Assembly (NCBI GenBank): GCA_046331545.1
Contig: JAXLQR010000002.1
Coordinates: 3,348,001-3,412,000, forward strand
Direction of reading: 5' to 3'
From: JADJVL01 sp046331545
GTDB taxonomy: Bacteria > Acidobacteriota > Holophagae > Holophagales > Holophagaceae
DNA: 64,000 nucleotides
The notes beneath the pieces were generated by a model. That model did no database searches. It worked only from the letters and a program-made list of their open reading frames with translations, and was not told the origin of the DNA. Positions 53,722-62,632 of this stretch are shown in pieces. Both the position numbers and the translations under genes were made by a program. Position 1 is the first letter of the stretch; each line of letters starts with the position of its first letter.

Positions 53722-54909
53722 ATGCGCCCCTCCGCCCCCGCCTTCCTCCTCGCCTGCCTGACCGCCCCCGCGGGCCTGGCGGCCCAGGAGGGCGCGGCCT
53801 GGACCGCCAAGCTGGGCGGCGGGCGGGCCATGCTCCTGCTGGTGGATCTCAACCCCGGCTGGGCGAACCGCATGCTGGATCCCGCCCTGGAGGACGTGGC
53901 CTACGAGCTGGCCTTCGAGAACGTGGCCTCCTCGGATCCGGTGGCGCAGCGCCTCGGGCTCGCGGGTCCGGCGGCCTACCTGCTCAACGAGGCGGGGCAG
54001 GTGCTGGGAAGCTGGCGGAGCGGTCCGCCCTCGGACATCCGGGCGGCCTTCGCCGAGGCGGGCTGGCGCACCCGGGCGGAGAACCTGCAGGCGGCCCTCC
54101 GCACCCGGCCGGACCGCATCGACCTCCGGTGGAGCCTCGCGGCCGAGTACTGGCGCCGGGTCCCCCGGCGCTTCGCCCTGAAGGACCTGGAAGCCCTGGC
54201 CGACGCCCTGGACGGTCTGCTGCGCACGGGCGCCTGGGCCGGGGGCGACGTGCCGAGGCTGGCGGTCTTCCCGGCGCCCAAGCGCGCGGGAAGCGAGGCC
54301 CCGGCCTTCGGCAACAGCCTCACGGAGCTGGCCCGGGCCCGGTTCGAGGACGTGCGGGAGACCCTCCAGCGGGATCCCCGGAATCCCGCCGCCTGGATGC
54401 TGGCGGCCCAGCTCGCCGCGTGGCATCCCGACACGGAGCCCCGCCTCGCGGCCCTGGTCAAGGACCTGGAGCCCCCGCCCCTGGGCTTCGAGGCCGCCCT
54501 GGAGTGGCCGACCCCCGAGGCCCTCGGCCTCGCCGAGCAGCAGCTGCGGCGGCTGGACGACTGGCGGGGCCTGGAGGCCTACGCCGAGGAGCGGGTGGGT
54601 TTCCTCAAGGACCGGGCCCTGGCCCTGGCGCCCGAGTGGCCGAGCCAGTGGCTGGCCCGCCTCTCCCCGCCGCCCCCCCAGCCGAAGGTGACCCTGGGCT
54701 TCGCCATCGCCGCTTCCCGGGGCTTCGGCCGCTGGCTCACCCTCCAGCTGGAGGCCCAGCTCCGCCTGGGCCGCGCGGGCGCGGCCGTGACCACCGCCTC
54801 CGCCCTGGTGCGGGACGGGGACGCCGCCTCCCGCACCGCCGCCCTGAGTCTGGCCCGGACCTTCAAGGCCGAAGCCGTCGTCCGGGTGCTGGAGTCCCCC
54901 CAGGAATAG
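53722..54909 (+). CDS. Secreted protein with degenerate thioredoxin-like N-terminal domain
   Basis: 395 residues with a signal peptide (LLACLTAPAGLAAQ). Residues about 33-112 read like a thioredoxin fold (RAMLLLVDLNPGWANRMLD, VASSDPVAQRLGLAGPAAYLLNEAGQVLGSW) without any CxxC. The rest is helical repeats rich in Leu and Ala, with a Pro stretch near 315. Function unknown; the loss of redox cysteines suggests a structural role. Confidence 0.65.
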   Translation: MRPSAPAFLLACLTAPAGLAAQEGAAWTAKLGGGRAMLLLVDLNPGWANRMLDPALEDVAYELAFENVASSDPVAQRLGLAGPAAYLLNEAGQVLGSWRSGPPSDIRAAFAEAGWRTRAENLQAALRTRPDRIDLRWSLAAEYWRRVPRRFALKDLEALADALDGLLRTGAWAGGDVPRLAVFPAPKRAGSEAPAFGNSLTELARARFEDVRETLQRDPRNPAAWMLAAQLAAWHPDTEPRLAALVKDLEPPPLGFEAALEWPTPEALGLAEQQLRRLDDWRGLEAYAEERVGFLKDRALALAPEWPSQWLARLSPPPPQPKVTLGFAIAASRGFGRWLTLQLEAQLRLGRAGAAVTTASALVRDGDAASRTAALSLARTFKAEAVVRVLESPQE

Positions 54910-54927
54910 CCCCAGGGGGGGCCGGCC

Positions 54928-56871
54928 TCAGGTCCTCGGGGCCTTGCTCCGCGCCTTGGCGCCCGCCCGGGGCTTCGAGTGCCTGGGTCGGGCCGCCTTC
55001 GGGGCGGACCGGGCCTTCGGCGCGGGCTTGGCCTTCGCAGGAACCGGGGACTTCCCCTCCGCGAGGACTTCCACCTTCTCCAGGCGGGCGTTCAGCTCCA
55101 GGGCGTCCAGCAGGGGCAGGGCCCGCTCCGGGTCCTCCACCTCGCCCAGGCGCGTGTACCTCCCCGTGAGGTGGGGGGTGGCGTTGGTGGTGATGAAGAA
55201 CTGGGAGCCGCCGGTGTCCTTGCCCGAGAGGGCCATGCCCACGCTGCCGGGGCCGTACCAGTCGAGGCTGTTCTCGCAGCGCACGGCGTAGCCGGGGCCG
55301 CCGTCCATGGTGCTGAGCGGCGAGCCCATCTGCACCACGAAGTCCGGCACCACCCGGGGCACGAGCTGGCCGTCGAAGTAGCCCTTCCGGGCGAGGCGCG
55401 CGAGGTTGGCCACGTTGATGGGCGCCACGGTGGGATCCAGGCGCATCACCAGGCTCCGACCGCCCTCGTAGGTGACGCGGAGGCGCACCGGGCCGCCCTT
55501 CTCGGCGAGGGCTTCGGCCTCGGCGCGCAGGGCGGCGTCCGCGGGCGCGTCCTTCGGCGCCGCGGGCCAGGGCAGGTCGGGGTCGAAGGCCCTGAGGGCC
55601 TTCCAGGCCTCGTAGCGGCGGATCCAGGCGGGGTGCTGGAGGCTGGGCTTCAGGAGCGCGGCCTGCACTTCGGGCGGGGTGCCCCAGCGCTTGAAGCACG
55701 CGACGAGGGCCTGGAAGGCGTCGATCTCGGGATCGTTCCAGACCAGCTTGAGGAATTCCGTGAGCCTGCCGGGGAGTCGCGGACAGTCTTCCAGGGCGGC
55801 GGCGCGGGCCACCGGGTCCTTCCCCATCAGGAGCCGCTCCCGCAGGCCGTCGGCCTCGTCGGGGGAGAGCCTCCTCAGGGAGGGGAGCAGGGCGCCGAGG
55901 AGGCGCGGGTCCCTCTCGCGCTCGGCGAGCTTCGAAGCCCAGGCGATGGCGTCCACCTGGCTGGTGAACTTGCCCAGGGCTCCCACCGCCGCGAGGCGCC
56001 AGGCCAGGGGCAGGTCGTCCAGGCCCTCCAGCGAGGCCTGGAGCACCGGCCAGGCGGTGAGCGGAGCCTTTTCCGGGAGGCCCTCGAACCAGCGCTGCAT
56101 GAGGCAGGTCAGGGCGGCCTCCGAGGGCACCTCGTCCTTCAGGCCGATGACCTGCAGGTGCTTCGCGGGGGCCTCCAGGAAGGCCTCGGCGCCGGGGCGG
56201 GCCTGGCGCTGCTCCGGTGTGGCGCGGTTCCACGCGTCCATCATGGCCAGCACGGCCCCGGGCGTCGGCGGCAGCGGGTCCAGCAGCACCTTCTCCACGC
56301 CGGCCAGCACCAGCCGGAGCTGGGCCGAGGCGATGCGGACCTCGTCGATCTTCCCCGCCTCGGCCAGGCCGTTGAGGAAGACCCGCAGGCTCGGCGGCGC
56401 CGGGGAGCCGTTGATGCGGGCGGTGGCGACGGCGTGTTCCAGGTGCAGCGCGGCGGGCCAGGCCTTCGCGTCCTCCGCGGCGAGCCCTTCGAGGGCCAGG
56501 AAGGCCTGCCGCGACTTGAGCCGGTTGAGGAAGTGCAGGGCCGTGAAGCGCTCCTGGGGCGTGCGGGCCTCCTTCGCCTTCGCCACCCAGGCCTCCTCCG
56601 TGGGCTTGTCCAGCTCCGGGGGGAGCAGGTCCGGGCAGCCCGGCGCGCCGATGCGCTTGAGGGTCCGCACGAAGCGCGCCTCGTCCGCCTCGCTGAAGAG
56701 GTCGCGGTCCTCCGGGGCGACCTCGGGCGCCTGGCGGGCCCACTCGGCGCGCACCGCGTCCGCCGGCGCGAAGCGCGGGCGCGGGACCGGCTCCTGCGCC
56801 GGCAGCCGGACGGCCAGGGCCACCAGGGCGCAGACGGCGAGTTTCTGGAAGGATGGGACGGAAGGAGTCAT
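54928..56871 (-). CDS. Cyclophilin-type peptidyl-prolyl isomerase with long helical N-terminal region
   Basis: 647 residues with a signal peptide ending RLPAQEP. Residues about 40-440 are helical HEAT-like repeats. The cyclophilin domain at about 455-600 has VAPINVANLARLARKGYFDGQLVPRVVPDFVVQMG, GSVGMALSGKDTGGSQFFIT and TPHLTGRYTRLGEV; the catalytic Arg and Phe/Gln residues are conserved. A Lys/Ala/Pro-rich basic tail follows. It likely folds or tethers periplasmic proteins. It is divergent from GT9 with starts only 2 bp apart. Confidence 0.88.
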   Translation of the reverse strand: MTPSVPSFQKLAVCALVALAVRLPAQEPVPRPRFAPADAVRAEWARQAPEVAPEDRDLFSEADEARFVRTLKRIGAPGCPDLLPPELDKPTEEAWVAKAKEARTPQERFTALHFLNRLKSRQAFLALEGLAAEDAKAWPAALHLEHAVATARINGSPAPPSLRVFLNGLAEAGKIDEVRIASAQLRLVLAGVEKVLLDPLPPTPGAVLAMMDAWNRATPEQRQARPGAEAFLEAPAKHLQVIGLKDEVPSEAALTCLMQRWFEGLPEKAPLTAWPVLQASLEGLDDLPLAWRLAAVGALGKFTSQVDAIAWASKLAERERDPRLLGALLPSLRRLSPDEADGLRERLLMGKDPVARAAALEDCPRLPGRLTEFLKLVWNDPEIDAFQALVACFKRWGTPPEVQAALLKPSLQHPAWIRRYEAWKALRAFDPDLPWPAAPKDAPADAALRAEAEALAEKGGPVRLRVTYEGGRSLVMRLDPTVAPINVANLARLARKGYFDGQLVPRVVPDFVVQMGSPLSTMDGGPGYAVRCENSLDWYGPGSVGMALSGKDTGGSQFFITTNATPHLTGRYTRLGEVEDPERALPLLDALELNARLEKVEVLAEGKSPVPAKAKPAPKARSAPKAARPRHSKPRAGAKARSKAPRT

Positions 56872-56873
56872 CG

Positions 56874-57998
56874 GTGGCCTATGGCAGCGGGGAGCGGACG
56901 GGAAGCGTCATTCTAGGCGAGAACCTGCGCCCGGGCGCCGCGCGCGAGGTCTGGGTGCGCTTCCCGCGCCAGCTCGGCGACGTGATCTTCAGCCTCCCCT
57001 TCTTCGGGACCCTCCAGGCGCGGTGGAATGCGGTGGCGCGGGAGCGGGGCGCCGAGCTGCGGTGGATCGCCGTGGGCCACGCCATCGGGGCGGCGCTCTT
57101 CAGCGAGGCCCGGGAGGACTTCATCGCCCGCACCGTCATCGAGAAGGGCGGGGAGGGCAAGCCCGAGCCCCTGGCCCTGCGCAAGGCCTGGAAGGCCGAG
57201 GCGCCCGTGGCGGTCATCAACCTCAGCCAGAGCGTGCGCCTGGCCCTCGCCGCGCGCATGGCCGGCGTGCCCATCCGCGCGGGCATCGCCGACAACCGCC
57301 TGCGGCTGCTCTACACGCACCCCTTCCGCTACCGGGACCTGGACGTCCACTGCGCCCGGCGCTTCGCGCCGCTGCTGGCCCTCCTCACCGGGGACGACCG
57401 CCTCGACTGGATGCGCCTGGGGCCGCACAACCTCGGCGGCGCCTCGGGCCTGGACCTGCTGCGGTCCTCGGGATGGGACGGCCGGCCCTTCGTCGGCCTC
57501 GCCTTCGGCACCCGCGGGGACAGCAAGCGCTGGCGCCCCGAGGCCGAGCTCTGGCCCGACCTCGCCCGCCGCATCCTGGCCCAGGGCCTGGCGGCGGTCT
57601 GGCTGGGCGGCCCCGACGAGCGGGAGCTGGGCGCGCGGCTGGCGGACCTGGCGCCGGGCAGCCTGGACCTCTGCGGCCGCACTTCGCTGCCCCAGTCCAC
57701 GGCCATCCAGGCCGCCGCCTACGGCACCGTGGCCGTGGACACGGGCCTCGCCCACACCGGCGCCGCCACGGGCCGGCCCCTGGTGTGCATCAACGTCCAC
57801 AGCTACGAGCACCTGGTGGCGCCCCAGGGGCCCCACGCGGCGCTGCTGCGTCCCCCGGAAGTGGCGATGGATCCCGCCGAGCGGGACCTGGGCCCGGACC
57901 TGCGGGGCGACCGCGTGACGCCGGCCCGGGTCCTCAACACCCTCCACCTGCTGGCCCGGGAGGCGGCGGGGCGGGACCTGGAGCCCTGGCGGCCGTGA
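56874..57998 (+). CDS. Glycosyltransferase family 9 (heptosyltransferase-like)
   Basis: 374 residues from GTG 56874, preceded by AAGGAG; ATG 56853 is an alternative. RFPRQLGDVIFSLPFFGTLQ, FGTRGDSKRW for the sugar nucleotide and the DTGLAHTGAATGRPLV segment identify GT9, usually an LPS inner-core heptosyltransferase. It is coupled to a second GT9 gene (GTGA overlap), so the two probably act in sequence on one glycan. Confidence 0.9.
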   Translation: MAYGSGERTGSVILGENLRPGAAREVWVRFPRQLGDVIFSLPFFGTLQARWNAVARERGAELRWIAVGHAIGAALFSEAREDFIARTVIEKGGEGKPEPLALRKAWKAEAPVAVINLSQSVRLALAARMAGVPIRAGIADNRLRLLYTHPFRYRDLDVHCARRFAPLLALLTGDDRLDWMRLGPHNLGGASGLDLLRSSGWDGRPFVGLAFGTRGDSKRWRPEAELWPDLARRILAQGLAAVWLGGPDERELGARLADLAPGSLDLCGRTSLPQSTAIQAAAYGTVAVDTGLAHTGAATGRPLVCINVHSYEHLVAPQGPHAALLRPPEVAMDPAERDLGPDLRGDRVTPARVLNTLHLLAREAAGRDLEPWRP

Positions 57999-59011
57999 GC
58001 GCGGCCATTCCCGAAGGCGCGGTGTGGGCGCGGCTGCCGCGCTTCATCGGCGACGCCGTGATGATCGCCCAGGCCCTGGAGCCCCTGCGCCGCGCGGGGA
58101 AGCCTCTCGTGGCCTGGGGGCCCGCCTTCGTCTGCGAACTCTTCGAAGGCGGCAACGCCTTCACGGCCGTGTCGCCGGATCCGCCGAGGAAGCCCGGGAG
58201 CTGGGCCACGGCGAAGCTGCTGAAGGCCCACCGGGCCGCGGCGGTGGTGAACTTCCCCCGCAGCCAGCGGGCCCTGTCGGGCGCGCTGCTAGCGCGGGTG
58301 GCGGTGCGCGCGGGCTGGCGCGAAGGCGGCGGCGCCCTGCTGGCCACCCACGCGCTGCCCTTCAAGGCCGCGCCGGGCCACCAGGTGGAGCGCTACCGGG
58401 CCCTGCTGGCGAAGGCTTTCCCCGGGCTCGAGGCCTGCGAGCCGGCGCCCTTCACGCCGCGGGCGGAGGCGGAGGCGGAGGCGGAGCGGCTGCTGGCGGA
58501 GGCCGGCGTGAGCGCGCCCTTCGTCGCCCTCGCCCTGGGTGCCATGAGCTGGAACAAGCGGCTGGGCACGAAGGCCTGGATCGAGGTTGCCGACGCGCTG
58601 CGGACGCGCGGGCTGGGCGCGGTGCTGCTGGGCGCCGGCGCCGAGGACGAGGCCCAGGCCGCCGAGATCCTGAAGGCCCGGCCGGGACTCCCGAGCCTCG
58701 TGGGCCGCGCGCCCCTGTCGGTCGGCGCGGCCATCCTGCGACAGGCCCGCGCCGTGCTGGCCAACGACTCGGCCCTGGCCCACCTTGCCGCCGCCGTGGG
58801 CACGCCGGTGGTGGTCGCCTACGGACCCACGGACCCGGGGGTGACGCGGCCCTGGACCGATCGCGCCATGGTGGTGCGCCGGGACGACCTGCCCTGCATC
58901 GGCTGCATGGCCCACGGCTGCGCGGTGGAGGGACGGCCCTGCCTTGGGGGGCTGGACGCCGCCCGGCTGCTGGCGGCCCTCGACGCCTTCCTCGGAGCGG
59001 AGTCCCCATGA
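57995..59011 (+). CDS. Second glycosyltransferase family 9 protein
   Basis: 338 residues from GTG 57995. VWARLPRFIGDAVMIAQALEPL, GAMSWNKRLGTKAW and the active-site NDSALAHLAAAVGTPVVVAYGPTDP match heptosyltransferase II/WaaF-like GT9 enzymes, with a C-terminal Cys-rich segment (CIGCMAHGCAVEGRPC) typical of WaaF. It overlaps the previous gene (GTGA) and the next (ATGA). Confidence 0.92.
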   Translation: MSAAIPEGAVWARLPRFIGDAVMIAQALEPLRRAGKPLVAWGPAFVCELFEGGNAFTAVSPDPPRKPGSWATAKLLKAHRAAAVVNFPRSQRALSGALLARVAVRAGWREGGGALLATHALPFKAAPGHQVERYRALLAKAFPGLEACEPAPFTPRAEAEAEAERLLAEAGVSAPFVALALGAMSWNKRLGTKAWIEVADALRTRGLGAVLLGAGAEDEAQAAEILKARPGLPSLVGRAPLSVGAAILRQARAVLANDSALAHLAAAVGTPVVVAYGPTDPGVTRPWTDRAMVVRRDDLPCIGCMAHGCAVEGRPCLGGLDAARLLAALDAFLGAESP

Positions 59012-59301
59012 ACGACGATCCCGAAGCCCAGGGCTGGCGCCCGCTCGCGGACTACGGCAGCCTCTCCGCCGCCGAAGTGGACGCCGCCTACCTGCGGAGC
59101 GAGGGCCTTGCCGCCCGGGTCTGGAACGTCGCGGCCCTGCCCACGGACGCCGGCGGCTACCGCGTGGTGGTGGAGGCGCAAGAACTGGAGAAGGCCCGGT
59201 GGCTCCTCAAATTCCCGCCGGTGGGCGAAGCGGAGCTGGAGGCTCTGGCGACGGGGAAGCTGCCGGAGGCGTCCGGGCCGGACGAGACTGCGGGAAGCTA
59301 G
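59008..59301 (+). CDS. DUF2007-like small signal-transducing protein
   Basis: 97 residues. LADYGSLSAAEVDAAYLRSEGLAARVWN, then YRVVVEAQELEKARWLL, resembles the DUF2007 ferredoxin-like fold. Coupled to the GT9 gene by ATGA. Convergent with fcl (overlap of 4 bp). Role unknown. Confidence 0.78.
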   Translation: MNDDPEAQGWRPLADYGSLSAAEVDAAYLRSEGLAARVWNVAALPTDAGGYRVVVEAQELEKARWLLKFPPVGEAELEALATGKLPEASGPDETAGS

Positions 59302-60263
59302 AGCCCCAGCTCCTGCCGCATCCAGGCCACGGTGCGCGCGAGCCCCTCGTCCAGGCGCACCTGGGCCTCCCACCCGAAGCGCTCCCGGGCGCGGCTCGTG
59401 TCGAGCTGGCGCTTGGGCTGGCCGTCGGGGTAGGCGGGGTTGAAGGTGAGCTCGCCCTCGAAGCCGGTCAGGGCGCGGATCTTCAGGGCCAGGTCGCGGA
59501 TGGTGATCTCCTCGCCGGTGCCCAGGTTCACGGGATCCGTGTCCTCGTACTTCGCCATGCCCTCGGCGATGCCCCGGGCGGCGTCTTCGACATAGAGGAA
59601 CTCCCGGCTCGCGGCGCCGGTGCCCCACAGCTCGACGGAAGGCAGGCCCTTCGCCTTCGCCTCGAGGAACTTCCGGGTGAGCGCCGGGATCACGTGGTTG
59701 GTCTCCAGGTCCAGGTGGTCGCCGGGACCGTAGAGGTTCACCGGGATGAGGAAGACCCCCCGGGTGCCGTACTCCTGCCGGTAGGCCTGCATCTGCACCA
59801 GCAGCGCCTTCTTCGCGACGCCGTAGGGGGCGTTGGTCTCCTCCGGGTACCCGTTCCACAGGTCGTCCTCGTGGAAGGGCACCGGGCAGAACTTCGGGTA
59901 GGCGCAGACGGTGCCGAGCACCAGCAGCTTCTCGATGTCCTGGGTGCGGCAGGCCTCGATGAGGTGGAGGCCCATGGCCATGTTGGCGAAGAAGAAGGAG
60001 CCGGGATGGGCGCGGTTGGCGCCGATGCCGCCCACGCGGGCCGCCAGGTGCACCACGCCGTCGGGGCGCGCGGCCCGCAGGAAGCGCGCGGCGGCGCCGG
60101 GATCCAGGAGGTCCACCTCCGAACTGCGGGTGGCGATCACCGTCGCGCCCCGGCGCTGGAGTTCCGCCACCACGGCCCGGCCCAGGAAGCCGTGGCCGCC
60201 GGTGACCCAGATCGTGCGGTCCTCGAGGGGGAAGGTCGCGGGGAAGCGGTCGGACGGGCTCAC
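59298..60263 (-). CDS. fcl: GDP-L-fucose synthase
   Basis: 321 residues from GTG 60263, overlapping the gmd stop (GTGA). Rossmann GGHGFLG, catalytic Ser/Tyr/Lys region GTVCAYPKFCPVPF and APYGVAKKALLVQMQAYR, and NLYGPGDHLDLETNHVIPALTRKF are diagnostic. It epimerises and reduces GDP-4-keto-6-deoxymannose to GDP-fucose. With gmd it supplies fucose for the surface glycan. Confidence 0.95.
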   Translation of the reverse strand: MSPSDRFPATFPLEDRTIWVTGGHGFLGRAVVAELQRRGATVIATRSSEVDLLDPGAAARFLRAARPDGVVHLAARVGGIGANRAHPGSFFFANMAMGLHLIEACRTQDIEKLLVLGTVCAYPKFCPVPFHEDDLWNGYPEETNAPYGVAKKALLVQMQAYRQEYGTRGVFLIPVNLYGPGDHLDLETNHVIPALTRKFLEAKAKGLPSVELWGTGAASREFLYVEDAARGIAEGMAKYEDTDPVNLGTGEEITIRDLALKIRALTGFEGELTFNPAYPDGQPKRQLDTSRARERFGWEAQVRLDEGLARTVAWMRQELGL

Positions 60264-61306
60264 CGGTAGCCCCCGCGCGGGGCCTCGTGGTGCCCCGCCT
60301 CCCGCAGCACCTTTTCCCGTTCGGCCAGGCGCAGGTCGGACGCCACCATCATGCGGGCGAGCTGCTCCACCGAGGTGGCCGGCGTCCAGCCGAGGACGCG
60401 CTGGGCCTTGGCGGGATCGCCCTCCAGGTGGTCCACCTCGGCGGGGCGGAAGTAGCGGGGGTCGATCTCGACGTGCCGGTGCCAGTCCAGGTCCAGCTCG
60501 GCGAAGACCAGGTCCAGGAACTGCCGGATGGAGATGGAGACGCCGGTGGCCACCACGTAGTCGTCCGGCGCGTCCTGCTGGAGCATGCGCCACATGGCCT
60601 CCACGTAGTCGCCGGCGAAGCCCCAGTCCCGCTTCGCGTCCAGGTTGCCCAGGTAGAGCTTGTCCTGGAGCCCCAGCTTGATGCGCGTGGCGGCGCGGGT
60701 GATCTTGCGGGTCACGAAGGTCTCGCCCCGGCGGGGGCTCTCGTGGTTGAAGAGGATGCCATTGCAGGCGAAGAGGCCGTAGCTCTCCCGGTGGTTCACC
60801 ACCTGGTAGTGGCCATAGACCTTGGCCACGGCGTAGGGCGAGCGGGGTTCGAAGCGGGTGCCCTCGTGCTGGCGCGGCCTGGCGGAGCCGAACATCTCCG
60901 AGCTGCCGGCCTGGTAGAGGCGGGCCTGCTTGCCCGAGGCGTTCTGCCAGGTGCGCACGCACTCGAGCAGCCGCAGCACGCCCAGGGCCACCACGTCGGC
61001 GGTGTACTCGGGCTGGTCGAAGCTCACCTTGACGTGGCTCTGGGCGCCCAGGTTGTAGATCTCGTCGGGGTTCACCTCGTCCAGCAGGCGGCGCAGGCCG
61101 CCGCCGTCGCTGAGGTCCCCGTAGTGGAGGTGCAGCTTCGGGTGCTGGTGGGGATCCACGTAGAGGTGGTCGATGCGCTCGGTGTTGAAGTTCGACGCGC
61201 GGCGGATGACGCCGTGGACCTCGTAGTCCTTGGCCAGGAGCAGCTCGGCGAGGTAGCTGCCGTCCTGGCCGGTGATGCCGGTGATGAGGGCGACACGGTG
61301 GGTCAA
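60260..61306 (-). CDS. gmd: GDP-mannose 4,6-dehydratase
   Basis: 348 residues. VALITGITGQDGSYLAELLL for NADP, HLHYGDLSDG, AQSHVKVSFDQPEYT, the YxxxK in SPYAVAKVYGHYQVVNHRES and NHESPRRGETFVTRKI are characteristic. No ATG fits: TTG 61306 with GGGAG upstream (reading MTHRVAL) is the best start, as the only upstream ATG overlaps the divergent glycosyltransferase. It makes the keto intermediate for Fcl. Confidence 0.94.
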   Translation of the reverse strand: MTHRVALITGITGQDGSYLAELLLAKDYEVHGVIRRASNFNTERIDHLYVDPHQHPKLHLHYGDLSDGGGLRRLLDEVNPDEIYNLGAQSHVKVSFDQPEYTADVVALGVLRLLECVRTWQNASGKQARLYQAGSSEMFGSARPRQHEGTRFEPRSPYAVAKVYGHYQVVNHRESYGLFACNGILFNHESPRRGETFVTRKITRAATRIKLGLQDKLYLGNLDAKRDWGFAGDYVEAMWRMLQQDAPDDYVVATGVSISIRQFLDLVFAELDLDWHRHVEIDPRYFRPAEVDHLEGDPAKAQRVLGWTPATSVEQLARMMVASDLRLAEREKVLREAGHHEAPRGGYR

Positions 61307-61375
61307 GGCGGCTCCCGCGGAGAAGGTCCAGGATGCCACGGCGAAGGCGGCGGCGAAGTGCGTCAAGATGGGCCC

Positions 61376-62620
61376 ATGGCCCGGCTCCGGCGGCTCATCC
61401 TCAACTTCGCGTCCATGGACCCGCTCCAGGTCGGCGGCGCCGCGCGCCTCGCCCAGTGCCTGGCCCGGCATCTTTCCGCGACCGCCCCCCCCGGCGCCGA
61501 ATGCCTCGCGGTACTAGGGCACCGCACCTGGGCGGAGAGCTTCCCCCTGGAGGGTCCCTTCCGCCAGCTCGACGGCACCGGCCTCTCGAAGCCCGCCCTG
61601 GGCTGGGCGGTGGAGCAGGCCTTCGGGGCGCCGGCCCCGGGCCGCCGCCTGGCGGTGCTGGCCGGCCGCCTCGCGCGCCGCGCGCACCGCTTTCCGGACG
61701 CGTGGTCCCGGGACACGGTGGTGCACGTGCCGACCCAGACCATCCACCCGCTCCCGCCGCGACACTGGAACCTGCCCTACGCCATGAACCTGGCGGACAT
61801 CCAGCACGAGCACTTCCCCCAGTTCTTCTCGCCGAAGGACCTCCGCAAGCGGCGCGCGCGCTTCCTGGCCTCCGCCCAGGCCGCCGCCGCGGTCTTCGTG
61901 GCGGACGCGTGGACGAAGCGGGACATCCTCGCCCACCTGCCCCTGGACCCCGACCGCGTCCACGCGGTGCCCCTGGCGCCCACGTGGGATCCGTCGGAGG
62001 TGCCCGGGGAGGCCGCCGCGCGGGCCCTCGTGGCCGCCGAGGGGCTGCCGGCGCGCTTCGCCTTCTACCCCGCCCAGACCTGGGCGCACAAGAACCATGC
62101 GCGGCTCTTCGAGGCCCTGGCGCTGCTCCGGAGCCGGGGCCGGGAGGTGCCCCTCCTCTGCACGGGGCAGACGAACGAGCACTTCCCGGCGCTCGAGGCG
62201 AAGCTCCGCGAGCTGGGCCTGGAATCCCAGGTGCGCTTCCTCGGCCTCGTGCCGGAGACCCTGGTGAAGGCCCTCTACCGGGCCTGCGCCCTGGTGGTGG
62301 TGCCCACCCTCTTCGAGGGCGGCCCGGGCATCCCGGTGCTGGAGGCCCTGGCCCTGGGCCGCCCGCTGGCGGCCTCCACGGTCTGCGGCATCCCCGAGGC
62401 CGTCGGCGACGCCGGCCTCCTCTTCGACCCCCTCGACCCCGCCGCCATGGCCGCGGCGGTGGAGAAGCTGTGGACCGACCCGGCCTTCGCCGAGGAGCTG
62501 GGCGCCCGGGGCGCCGCGCGGATGGCGCCGCGGAGCTGGGAGCGCACGGCCCGCGCCTACCACGCGGTCTACGAGTCCGTGCTGGAACGGGCGGGCGGAG
62601 GATCCGAGCCCATGGGCTAA
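61376..62620 (+). CDS. Glycosyltransferase family 1
   Basis: 414 residues. N-terminal FASMDPLQVGGAARLAQCLARHL, LPYAMNLADIQHEHFPQFFS, the mid-domain FYPAQTWAHKNHARLFEAL, and the catalytic EGGPGIPVLEALALGRPLAAS with the EGx7E motif mark a GT-B retaining transferase. It begins 70 bp from gmd on the other strand and likely uses the same glycan pathway. Confidence 0.92.
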   Translation: MARLRRLILNFASMDPLQVGGAARLAQCLARHLSATAPPGAECLAVLGHRTWAESFPLEGPFRQLDGTGLSKPALGWAVEQAFGAPAPGRRLAVLAGRLARRAHRFPDAWSRDTVVHVPTQTIHPLPPRHWNLPYAMNLADIQHEHFPQFFSPKDLRKRRARFLASAQAAAAVFVADAWTKRDILAHLPLDPDRVHAVPLAPTWDPSEVPGEAAARALVAAEGLPARFAFYPAQTWAHKNHARLFEALALLRSRGREVPLLCTGQTNEHFPALEAKLRELGLESQVRFLGLVPETLVKALYRACALVVVPTLFEGGPGIPVLEALALGRPLAASTVCGIPEAVGDAGLLFDPLDPAAMAAAVEKLWTDPAFAEELGARGAARMAPRSWERTARAYHAVYESVLERAGGGSEPMG

Positions 62621-62632
62621 GCTGGAAGGTTC

